Positions 1 through 6,029 of a stretch of DNA of 10,785 nucleotides are shown in pieces. Origin of the DNA: JBBSEZ01 sp038239195 (GTDB taxonomy: Bacteria; Planctomycetota; Planctomycetia; Gemmatales; Gemmataceae); NCBI GenBank assembly GCA_038239195.1, contig JBBSEZ010000349.1, positions 1 to 10,785 of the forward strand. Reading direction: 5' to 3'. Below the pieces are notes generated by a model. That model ran no database searches. It saw nothing but the letters and a program-made list of their open reading frames with translations, and had not been told where the DNA came from. How positions within the stretch are numbered: the stretch's first letter is position 1; each line of letters begins with the position of its first letter. Both the position numbers and the translations under genes were made by a program.

Positions 1-229
1 GGTGGCGTGCGGGGCGGCCGGGGGCCGTTCCTACGGGGGGGGGCTCGGCCCCCGCCGCGCCCCCCCACCCGGCGGGGCGGGGCCCACGCCCTCCCGAAGC
101 GCTCACAGCCTCTGAGCGAAAGGTCGATTGTAACAGAATCGCGGTCGGGCTCCAGCCGTTGACTTCCTCCCTTTCCGGCGGGCAGCCGGAGCGTAAACTA
201 AAAACGCACCTGCGCGACAAGTGCGGAAA
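1..229. other. GC-rich intergenic leader, no gene seen
   Basis: This stretch holds no convincing gene. The first 90 bases are low-complexity G and C runs, including nine consecutive G at 35-43 followed by C-rich sequence that could fold back on it. This may be the tail of a terminator for a gene left of the window, but no T tract is visible. Composition becomes normal from about 120. A TTGACT at 159-164 resembles a -35 box, but no -10 box lies at the right distance. Confidence 0.4.
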
Positions 230-247
230 CGTTTCGCCGGCGAAACG
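230..247. promoter_or_regulatory. Perfect 18-bp palindrome touching the ribosome binding site
   Basis: CGTTTCGCCGGCGAAACG is a perfect 18-bp palindrome whose last base begins the GGGAGGTG ribosome binding sequence (247-254) of the TPR gene. As DNA it has the twofold symmetry of an operator for a dimeric repressor. As RNA it is less likely to form a hairpin because it has no loop, though a 6- to 7-bp stem with a small loop is possible and would sit next to the binding site. Its position suggests a role in expression of the TPR gene. That role is inference. Confidence 0.4.
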
Positions 248-258
248 GGAGGTGATGC

Positions 259-1206
259 GTGCAACCGCCGATGAGCCCACGCGCCGTGGCGGCAGGCTTC
301 GTCCGCAAGGGGATGGCCTGTCACTCGCAGGGCGACTTGAAAGGGGCACTGGCCCATTATACGGCTGCCATTGATACGTGCCCGACCCTGGCCGAGGCCT
401 TTGGCAACCGCGGTTCGCTTCGGCAGACGCTGGGCGACTACCGCGGGGCGCTCGACGACCACGACCAGGCGCTGAGGCTCAATCCACAACTGGCCGACGT
501 CTACAACAATAGGGGCGTCACCCGGCATTCCCTGGGCGACCACAAGGACGCGCTGGCCGACTTCCAGATGTGCCTTTTGCTCAAGCCCGGACACGCGGGG
601 GCCTACGTGAACCGTGCCGCTGTCCGGTGCGACCAGGGAGATCTGCTGGGCGCCATCGCCGACGCCGACCAGGCCCTGCGGATCGACGGACAGCAGGAAT
701 ACGCCTACGTCCACCGCGGCGGGGCCCGACTCGCCCTGAAGGACTTCGCGGGCGCGGTCGCCGACTGCAACGCCGCGCTACGCGTGAGCCCGCGGAACGC
801 GGTGGCCCTTTTGCTCCGCGCCCACGCCCGGTATCACCTGCGCGAGGTCGAGGCAGGTGCCGCGGACTACGACATGGCCTTCGCGATCGATCCCGACTGG
901 TGTTTTCGGACGCTGATGCTTCAGCATGCGCGGACGGCCCGCAACGCGCCGGCCTCCGTGTTGGCGGACTGCGATCGACACTTGCAGGAGAGCCCCAACG
1001 ATTTCTTGGCCCGGCAGAGGCGCGGGATCGTTCTCCTCTTTCTGGGTCGAGACGAGGAAGCCCTGAGCGATCTGGAGGAAGCGATGCGGGCCCGGCCGCA
1101 GGCGCAGGGCCGAATTCAACAGCACATCGCCGAAATCCGGCGCTTCCGCGACTGCCAGGAGGCACCCCCGCCACCCACCGGGCCCATGTCCTGGCTCGAT
1201 TTCTAG
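259..1206 (+). CDS. Tetratricopeptide repeat protein
   Basis: This 315-residue protein consists almost entirely of TPR units of about 34 residues. Seven or eight can be followed from about residue 12 to 283, with the usual pattern of a small residue, G-D-y-x-x-A and P spaced along each unit (for example LGDYRGALDDHDQALRLNP). TPR arrays are protein-binding scaffolds. No catalytic domain, signal peptide or membrane segment is visible, so it is probably cytoplasmic and its partner is unknown. The C-terminus ends in a proline-rich stretch and SWLDF. The GTG at 259 is preferred because GGAGG at 248-252 lies six bases upstream; the next in-frame ATG (271) is 18 bases away. It stands alone, 180 bases before queC. 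The family is clear, the function is not. Confidence 0.85.
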   Translation: MQPPMSPRAVAAGFVRKGMACHSQGDLKGALAHYTAAIDTCPTLAEAFGNRGSLRQTLGDYRGALDDHDQALRLNPQLADVYNNRGVTRHSLGDHKDALADFQMCLLLKPGHAGAYVNRAAVRCDQGDLLGAIADADQALRIDGQQEYAYVHRGGARLALKDFAGAVADCNAALRVSPRNAVALLLRAHARYHLREVEAGAADYDMAFAIDPDWCFRTLMLQHARTARNAPASVLADCDRHLQESPNDFLARQRRGIVLLFLGRDEEALSDLEEAMRARPQAQGRIQQHIAEIRRFRDCQEAPPPPTGPMSWLDF

Positions 1207-1349
1207 CAAGCGCTCGATGCCCGCGCTCAGGGGCGAGCCACCCTCTGTCGCGAGGCCACCTCCATCGCGCGCACGCCCCGTGCCGTGCTCGACGAACGAA
1301 CCTCCTCGCCTTGCGGTCAAGGCCCCCCTCTCCGCCGCGCCCGCGTGGA

Positions 1350-1378
1350 TGGCAACCTGCCCTCCCTCCGCGTATAAC
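1350..1378 (+). promoter_or_regulatory. Possible promoter of queC (near-leaderless)
   Basis: TATAAC at 1373-1378 matches a -10 box in five of six bases. TGGCAA at 1350-1355, 17 bases upstream, matches the -35 consensus in only three. Transcription from this box would start at about 1385, two bases before the queC ATG at 1387. That fits the absence of any Shine-Dalgarno sequence before queC, so the message may be leaderless. This is a weak call. Confidence 0.3.
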
Positions 1379-1386
1379 CCTCTGGG

Positions 1387-2079
1387 ATGACCGACCTGGG
1401 CCCTGACTCCGATCCCACCTTGCCCCTCGCCGTCCTCGCCAGCGGCGGGCTCGACAGCGCCGTGCTGCTCGCCGAGTCGCTGCGCCGCCACCCCGCCGTC
1501 CATCCCCTCTACGTTCGCTTCGGCCTCGTCTGGGAGGCCGTCGAGTTAGACTACCTGCTCCGCTTCCTCGCCACGCTCCCCGCCGGCCCCCTCCGCCCTC
1601 TCGTCGTCCTCGATCTCCCCGTGTGCGACCTCTACGGCGAGCACTGGGGGCTGACCGGGCGGGAGGTGCCCGGCCCCGACACGCCGGACGAGTCGGTCTA
1701 CCTGCCGGGCCGCAACGTGCTCTTGCTCGCGAAGGCCCTTGTGTGGTGTCATTTGAGCGGCGTGCCCGCGGTCGCCCTCGCCCCACTCGAAGGCAACCCG
1801 TTCCCCGACGCCACGCCGGCGTTCTTCGCGTCCTACGCGGCGCTGGTGAGTCAGGCCCTCCGCGGGAACGTGCGCGTGTGCCACCCCTACCGCGGGCTGT
1901 CCAAGGTGGACGTGATTGGCCGCGGCGCGGGGCTGGCGCTGGAGTGGACGCTCTCGTGCCTTCGCCCGGTGGGCGGGCTCCACTGCGGGGCCTGCAACAA
2001 GTGCGGCGAGCGTCGCAAGGCGTTTGCCGCGGCCGGCATTCGCGACCCCACTCCGTACCACCGGAGGGAGCATGTTTAG
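1387..2079 (+). CDS. queC: 7-cyano-7-deazaguanine (preQ0) synthase QueC
   Basis: QueC converts 7-carboxy-7-deazaguanine to preQ0 using ATP and ammonia, a step in the queuosine and 7-deazaguanine pathways. The 230-residue protein shows the ATP pyrophosphatase P-loop SGGLDS (residues 19-24), the family motif PGRN (107-110) and the C-terminal zinc site with four cysteines (191, 200, 203, 206; HCGACNKCGERR). The length is normal for the family. The sequence between the P-loop and PGRN is rather divergent (no SGGMDS form), but all key residues are present. The ATG at 1387 is the natural start although no ribosome binding site precedes it. The stop overlaps the start of queD by eight bases, so the two are translationally coupled. 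No queE or folE is in the window. Confidence 0.88.
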   Translation: MTDLGPDSDPTLPLAVLASGGLDSAVLLAESLRRHPAVHPLYVRFGLVWEAVELDYLLRFLATLPAGPLRPLVVLDLPVCDLYGEHWGLTGREVPGPDTPDESVYLPGRNVLLLAKALVWCHLSGVPAVALAPLEGNPFPDATPAFFASYAALVSQALRGNVRVCHPYRGLSKVDVIGRGAGLALEWTLSCLRPVGGLHCGACNKCGERRKAFAAAGIRDPTPYHRREHV

Positions 2080-2482
2080 CGTCACGCGCGAGCTGACCTT
2101 CTGTTATGGGCATCGCTTGCTCGACTACAACGGCAAGTGCCGCCACCTGCACGGGCACAACGGCCGGGCCGTCATCACCCTGGCCGCCCCGGGGCTCGAC
2201 GCGCTGGGCATGGTCGTGGACTTCAGCAAGCTCAAGCGCGTCGTGGGCGGGTGGATCGACGAGTCCCTCGATCACAAGATGCTCCTGCACAAGGACGACC
2301 CCGTGCTGCCCTTCCTCCGGCAGCAAGGTGAGCCGGTCCACGTCCTCGACGTCAACCCGACGGCGGAGAACATTGCCCGGCTCATCTTCGACTACACCGC
2401 CGCGCAGGGCTTTCCGGTGGTCGAGGTGAAGCTGTGGGAGACGGACTCCTGCTTCGCCAGTTACGCCCCGTCACCAAGCTGA
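2072..2482 (+). CDS. queD: 6-carboxytetrahydropterin synthase QueD
   Basis: QueD converts dihydroneopterin triphosphate to 6-carboxy-5,6,7,8-tetrahydropterin, the first dedicated step of 7-deazaguanine synthesis. The 136-residue protein has the zinc histidines H14, H27 and H29, the last two in the CxxxHGH motif with catalytic C23. It also has the VVDFSKLK element near 48-55, the D67-H68 pair in SLDHKMLL, the NPTAEN motif (95-100) and E123 in LWETDS. This is the expected length and motif set for the PTPS/QueD family. The ATG at 2072 is chosen because GGAGGG at 2063-2068 lies just upstream and the protein aligns from its first residue. The longer in-frame extension upstream is a shadow of queC. 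It overlaps queC by eight bases and is followed by a palindromic repeat. Confidence 0.9.
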   Translation: MFSVTRELTFCYGHRLLDYNGKCRHLHGHNGRAVITLAAPGLDALGMVVDFSKLKRVVGGWIDESLDHKMLLHKDDPVLPFLRQQGEPVHVLDVNPTAENIARLIFDYTAAQGFPVVEVKLWETDSCFASYAPSPS

Positions 2483-2522
2483 CGGCTCACGTCCGGGTGT
2501 GGCCAAAGTTCCGGGGCGCCGA

Positions 2523-2575
2523 TCGCTAAGCCGCAAGCGGCGAGCTCCCAGGGCTCACCGCTTGCGGCTTAGCGA
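2523..2575. repeat. REP-like palindrome downstream of queD
   Basis: An 18-bp perfect inverted repeat, TCGCTAAGCCGCAAGCGG at 2523-2540 and its complement at 2558-2575, encloses a 17-base centre that is itself partly complementary (GAGC/GCTC), so almost the whole element folds into one hairpin. It lies 41 bases after the queD stop. No T tract follows, so it is not a classical intrinsic terminator, but such hairpins often protect or end transcripts. The core resembles short palindromes I associate with planctomycete intergenic regions. That link is from memory and unverified. Confidence 0.6.
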
Positions 2576-2639
2576 GGTGCTCCCGGAATCGTGGCCTCGC
2601 CCCACGTCCCCCGCTCGCTGGATTCCCGCCTTTTCGCGC

Positions 2640-2669
2640 TTGACACTCCGCTCGCACGGTTCGTATGAT
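2640..2669 (+). promoter_or_regulatory. Strong sigma-70-type promoter
   Basis: A perfect TTGACA (-35) at 2640-2645 is followed after 18 bases by TATGAT (-10, five of six) at 2664-2669. It is the best promoter in the window. Transcription should start at about 2675-2678, exactly where a small hairpin begins (GTGGCC/GGCCAC, 2677-2692). The first substantial gene on this strand begins 550 bases later, beyond a terminator, so the promoter appears to serve the noncoding stretch after it. Confidence 0.65.
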
Positions 2670-2675
2670 AATTGA

Positions 2676-3072
2676 AGTGGCCAACAGGCCACATCCTATC
2701 TAGCGGTTGTGAAGTGAGATGCACGAACTCTTATCGCCAATCCCTTTCCACTCATTGCAAACGTACCCTGTCGGGCGATGAACGCGGCTGAGGAGGAGAG
2801 AGAGGGGCGAAGGCCTGCGGTTGAGCCGAGCGCCAGGACTGGCACTTTATTTCCTGTCTGCTCCTTCTGAAACGTACGCTTCCTTGTCCAACGGGCGTCG
2901 GCGCAGTCGTGAGCCGAACCAGCGGTTGAAGGACGAGGGAGCGAGGCCCCAAGGATGTTGAAATAGTTCGCGCGTCGCGCCTCGTAAGAGAGCGCGCTCG
3001 CGCCAGCGATCTTCCGGAAGTGGTGCACGATCCCGAGCCCCCCTGGGACGTGCCCGCTTCCGGATTTTTTTT
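2676..3072 (+). ncRNA. Candidate structured noncoding RNA, about 397 nt, unassigned
   Basis: The stretch lies between a consensus-like promoter and an intrinsic terminator and has no convincing reading frame on either strand. A 6-bp hairpin with AACA loop sits at the predicted 5' end (2677-2692), a position that typically protects RNA ends. A 13-bp hairpin at 2970-3003 has stems GCGCG/CGCGC, CGCGC/GCGCG and CTC/GAG closed by a GTAA tetraloop of the GNRA type. The terminator stem forms the 3' end. The size would suit RNase P RNA or tmRNA, but I see neither the conserved RNase P cores nor a tmRNA acceptor end. Two tiny frames inside (20 and 30 codons, 2719-2781 and 2778-2870, overlapping by ATGA) lack good ribosome binding sites. 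It could instead be a long leader ended by an attenuator. Family unknown. Confidence 0.5.
3013..3072 (+). terminator. Rho-independent terminator
   Basis: TCCGGAAG at 3013-3020 pairs perfectly with CTTCCGGA at 3057-3064, followed directly by eight T (3065-3072). Inside, further pairing (GG/CC, GCACG/CGTGC, CCC/GGG) with one bulge and a small internal loop extends the hairpin to about 18 bp. The geometry is textbook for + strand transcripts. It ends the candidate RNA and insulates the kinase gene that starts 155 bases later. Confidence 0.8.
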
Positions 3073-3406
3073 CGCCGAGAAGGAGAGAGCGGCACTAGAA
3101 TAGCGGCAGCTTACACTAGCCGAGCTCGCGCCTGGTCTGCGCTTGCCGTCTTCACCCCCTGACCAACGATGCCGGGTGCCGAAAGCCGTGCGCTGCCCAC
3201 AGGCGCCGCATGGGGGACAGGTGCGGGATGCGACGAACGCTCGATCGAGGGACGGTAATCGGCCTCGGCCTGGTGGCCGGCCTGCTGATCGCCAACGCCG
3301 GGCCCACCAACCTCAAATACGCGGCAACTCAACGAGGATGCCGGTTGGGGCGCCCACACGCGGGAAGTGATGGACCTGACCGGCGACGTGTTGCTCGCGC
3401 TGATCG

Positions 3407-5635
3407 ATGCCGAGACGGGGCAACGCGGCTTTCTCACCACCGGCCAGGACGAGTTCCTGGTGCCCTACGTCGCCGCGCGCCCGTCTGGATGGGCGCCTGG
3501 AAGAGCTCGGGGACAAGGCCCGGGACAACGCCTGGCAGCAGGATCGGATCGAGGAACTGGCGCAGAGGACCACCGTCGTGCTTATCCTGCTCGCGCAGGG
3601 GATCGACCTGCGGCGCAAGAAGGCGAGCGCGGCGCAGTTGCTCGACCTGGCCCACCAGGGCAAGAAGGAGATGGACGCCGTCCGAGACCTGGTGGTGGAC
3701 ATGCAGCGAGAAGAGCAGCGGTTGCTCCAGGAGCGAGAACGCGCTTCTCACCGAGCCTACCGCGTCGCCGTGACGACGGGCTTGCTCACCGCGGCCCTGG
3801 GGGTGGTCCTGGTGGGGGCGTTTGGCTGGCTCCTGAACCGGGCGCTGGCGGCCCGGCAGAGGGCGGCGATGGCCCTTCACGAACAGCGAGAATGGTTTCG
3901 CACCACGTTGGCGAGCATCGGGGATGCCGCGATCGCCACCACCCCCTCCGGCGGGGCCACGTTCCTCAACCCGGTGGCGCGGGCCCTCACCGGCTGGGGG
4001 GAAGAGGCGCTGGGCCAGCCGCTCGAGACCGTGTTCCAGATCGTCAACGAGCGAACTCGCCAGACCGTCGCGAGCCCCGCCGCGCGGGCGCTTGCGGAGG
4101 ACACGATCGTCGGCCTGGCCAATCGCACGCTCCTCATCTCAAATGTTGGCAAGGAATGCCCGATCGACGACAGCGCCGCCCCGATCCGGGACAAGGAGGG
4201 CCGGGTCGCCGGGGTCGTGCTGGTGTTCCGGGACGTGACCGAGCGGCAGCAGGCCCGGGAAGCGCTCGAGAAACAGGCAAGGCTGGCCCTGATGCGCGCC
4301 GATACCAGCATGACGCTCGCCCGTAGCGAGGACTTGCAGACCGTCTTGCAGCAATGCGCCGAGGTGCTGGTGGAGCGCCTCGGCGTGGCCTTCCTTGAAT
4401 TGCTGCAAATGCCGGAAGGCAGCCACATTTCCGCGTCCGCCAGCGACGACGATCTCGCCCGGCGCACCTACCGCGAGTACCGCAACGGCGTACCGGTCCC
4501 GGCGCGCCAACTGCCGATGCAAGTGGCCGTGGCCGAGGGCGTCGAAGTTCGGGGGGCCGAGCTGACGCTGGTGTTCGGCGACTCGACCGAGCGACAAATC
4601 TACGGCAATGCGGTGCCGTTGCGCAACGCCGATGGCAGCGTGCGCGGGGCCATCGCCGCCTTCATGGACGTCACCGCTCTCAAACAGGCGGAAAAGGCAC
4701 TCCAGCAGGCGGGCGCGGGCCGCCGCAAGGACGAGTTTTTGGCGACGCTGGCGCACGAGTTGCGTAACCCTTTGGCCCCGATCCGCAACGCGCTGCAACT
4801 GATCCGGCTGGCGAGGAACGCGCCGGAGACGATGGAGCAGGCCCGCACCATGATGGAGCGGCAGTTGCAGCAGATGGTGCGGCTCATCGACGACCTGATG
4901 GACGTTTCGCGCAACAAGCTGGTCCCGCGCAAGGAGCGCGTCGATCTGGCGGCGGCGCACAGCGCCGTGGAAAGCAGCCGGCCGCTGATCGCGTCGAGCG
5001 GCCACGAACTCACCGTGACGTTGCCGCTGCCGCCGGTCTACCTGGGCGCCGACCTGGCGCGGCTTTCGCAGGTTTTCGCCAACTTGCTGAACAACGCCGC
5101 CAAGTACACGGAGCGGGGCGGGCGCATCTCGCGGACCGCCGAGCGAGAAGGGGCTGGCAAATTCGTGGCCGTGACGGTGCGGGACAACGGGGTGGGCATC
5201 CCGACAGACATGCTCCTGCGGGTGTTCGAGATGTTCACGCAGGTCGATCAGTCGCTGGAGCGGTCGCAGGGGGGCCTCGGGATCGGGCTGAGCCTGGTGC
5301 GCGCTTTGGTCGAGATGCACGGCGGGACCGTCGAGGCCCACAGCGACGGCCCTGGCCAGGGCAGCGCGTTCGTGGTCCGCCTGCCCGTCCTGGCGGGGGG
5401 AAGCGCCTCCGGCCCCGCCGCCAGCCGGCGAAGAGAAAGCCCGGACTTTCCGGTGCCGCATCCTGGTGGTGGACGACAACCGCGACTCGGCCACGAACCT
5501 GGGCCTGATGCTGGAGATGCGGGGCAACGAGGTGCGCACCGCGTACGACGGGCTCGAGGCGGAGAACGTGGCGGGGGCGTTCAAGCCCGACGTGGTGCTG
5601 CTGGACATCGGCCTGTCGAAGCTCAACGGGTATGA
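3407..5635 (+). CDS. Histidine kinase body: CHASE3 C-terminal part, TM, PAS, HisKA, HATPase
   Basis: This is the longest continuous frame of the broken hybrid kinase (742 residues as read). Meaningful sequence starts near residue 25 (ARLDGRLEELGDKARDN). A membrane segment lies at about 120-143, PAS at about 155-280, a GAF-like beginning at about 290-335 and a second PAS ending near 430. The kinase core is intact: the H box LAHELRNPL with phosphoacceptor H450, N box NLLNNAAKYT (N563), G1 DNGVGIP (593-599), F box FEMFTQVDQ and G2 GGLGIGL (about 622-628). It should bind ATP, autophosphorylate and pass phosphate to the REC domain. The last 80 or so residues after LPVLAGG are out of frame and meaningless, because the true frame continues one base over. 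The ATG at 3407 is only where this frame opens; the real start is near 3228. Confidence 0.7.
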   Translation: MPRRGNAAFSPPARTSSWCPTSPRARLDGRLEELGDKARDNAWQQDRIEELAQRTTVVLILLAQGIDLRRKKASAAQLLDLAHQGKKEMDAVRDLVVDMQREEQRLLQERERASHRAYRVAVTTGLLTAALGVVLVGAFGWLLNRALAARQRAAMALHEQREWFRTTLASIGDAAIATTPSGGATFLNPVARALTGWGEEALGQPLETVFQIVNERTRQTVASPAARALAEDTIVGLANRTLLISNVGKECPIDDSAAPIRDKEGRVAGVVLVFRDVTERQQAREALEKQARLALMRADTSMTLARSEDLQTVLQQCAEVLVERLGVAFLELLQMPEGSHISASASDDDLARRTYREYRNGVPVPARQLPMQVAVAEGVEVRGAELTLVFGDSTERQIYGNAVPLRNADGSVRGAIAAFMDVTALKQAEKALQQAGAGRRKDEFLATLAHELRNPLAPIRNALQLIRLARNAPETMEQARTMMERQLQQMVRLIDDLMDVSRNKLVPRKERVDLAAAHSAVESSRPLIASSGHELTVTLPLPPVYLGADLARLSQVFANLLNNAAKYTERGGRISRTAEREGAGKFVAVTVRDNGVGIPTDMLLRVFEMFTQVDQSLERSQGGLGIGLSLVRALVEMHGGTVEAHSDGPGQGSAFVVRLPVLAGGSASGPAASRRRESPDFPVPHPGGGRQPRLGHEPGPDAGDAGQRGAHRVRRARGGERGGGVQARRGAAGHRPVEAQRV

Positions 5636-5822
5636 CGCCGCGCGCAAGATCCGCGAACAACCGTGGGGCACGGGGATGTTTCTGATCGCGGTGACCGGGT
5701 GGGGACAGGACGAGGATCGGCGCCGTTCGGTCGAGGCGGGGCTGAACCTTCACGCGGTCAAGCCGGTGGGCCCCGCGGCGCTGGAAAACCTGCTCGCGGG
5801 GTTGTTTCCGGCGCCGGAGTAA
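5466..5822 (+). CDS. Response regulator receiver (REC) domain, detached by a frameshift
   Basis: This 118-residue frame is a complete receiver domain apart from its first strand, which is readable upstream in the same frame (RTFRCRILVVDDN from about 5442). The acidic pair D3-D4, phosphoacceptor D47 (VVLLDIG), T77 (AVTGWG) and K99 (AVKPVG) are all present. The usual proline after the acceptor (LPKLNG) is serine here. It is the C-terminal module of the hybrid kinase rather than a separate gene: a proline-rich linker in the same frame reaches back to the G6 run at 5395-5400, where the kinase frame ends. The GTG at 5466 lies inside the first beta strand and is unlikely to be a genuine start. Confidence 0.75.
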   Translation: MVDDNRDSATNLGLMLEMRGNEVRTAYDGLEAENVAGAFKPDVVLLDIGLSKLNGYDAARKIREQPWGTGMFLIAVTGWGQDEDRRRSVEAGLNLHAVKPVGPAALENLLAGLFPAPE

Positions 5823-5861
5823 GGCCCGCGAGCCGAGCGGGGCGGTTGCGAGAGGGCGATC

Positions 5862-6029
5862 GTGAAGTCGCACACCGAGTATCTGACCTTCAACCTGCCG
5901 GCGCGGATGGCCTTCGTGAACGTCACGCCGGAGGTGGAGGCCGCCGTCGTCAAAAGCGGCGTGCAGGAGGGGCTTTGTCTGGTGAACACGATACGGGGTA
6001 GCGTACTTCCTCGCCCTCGTGCGGGATGA
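5862..6029 (+). pseudogene. yjbQ: YjbQ family (UPF0047) protein, N-terminal fragment
   Basis: The GTG at 5862, preceded by GAGAGGG, opens a frame whose first 42 residues match the N-terminus of the YjbQ/UPF0047 family (FNLPARMAFVNVTPEVE, then KSGVQEGLCLVN), named for thiamine-phosphate synthase side activity. In the family this is followed by a conserved MHITAS-type segment with the active-site histidine. Here the match stops after LVN and 13 unrelated codons lead to a stop at 6027. The missing two thirds are not found elsewhere in the window. The replacing sequence is the 3' end of the recombinase gene on the other strand, so the gene appears cut by insertion of that element. It probably belonged to the transcript of the upstream kinase. 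Confidence 0.7.

Larger units (their letters stand above)
3228..5822 (+). pseudogene. Hybrid sensor histidine kinase/response regulator, broken by three +1 frameshifts
   Basis: The gene would encode a membrane hybrid kinase of 863 residues: N-terminal membrane segment (GTVIGLGLVAGLLIANAG), CHASE3-like sensor (VMDLTGDVLLALIDAETGQRGF), second membrane segment, PAS domain, partial GAF-like stretch, second PAS, HisKA, HATPase and C-terminal REC. The frame breaks three times: in the A run 3315-3317, in CCC 3480-3482 and in the G6 run 5395-5400. Deleting one base from each run joins all pieces smoothly (NLNTRQLNED; AARRLDGRLEEL; LAGEAPPAPPPAGEEK) with no stop. The ATG at 3228 is preferred as the first residue of the conserved N-terminus; 3210 is an in-frame alternative. 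All three are single-base insertions in homopolymers, so sequencing error is as likely as true decay. Only 39 bases separate it from yjbQ. Confidence 0.75.

Noticed and set aside
159..199. TTGACT and TAAACT as a promoter for the TPR gene
   Set aside because: The boxes are 29 bases apart, too far for a normal promoter.
581..2341. 586-codon open frame on the minus strand
   Set aside because: It is antisense to the TPR gene, queC and part of queD, is arginine-rich and of low complexity, and shows no domain. It is a product of high GC content.
2719..2870. Two tiny overlapping plus-strand frames (20 and 30 codons)
   Set aside because: The ATGA overlap is tempting, but the first lacks a clear ribosome binding site and neither has any recognisable feature. 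They are kept only as a remark in the RNA entry.
2696..3028. 110-codon minus-strand frame inside the candidate RNA
   Set aside because: Its start lies in the terminator stem, no ribosome binding site is seen, and the sequence has no recognisable domain. The promoter and terminator point to the other strand.
2676..3072. RNase P RNA or tmRNA
   Set aside because: The length would fit, but I see none of the conserved RNase P core sequences, nor a tRNA-like end or tag frame typical of tmRNA.
4139..5671. 510-codon open frame on the minus strand
   Set aside because: It is antisense to the kinase core with its conserved H, N, G1, F and G2 boxes. The protein is histidine/arginine-rich without motifs.
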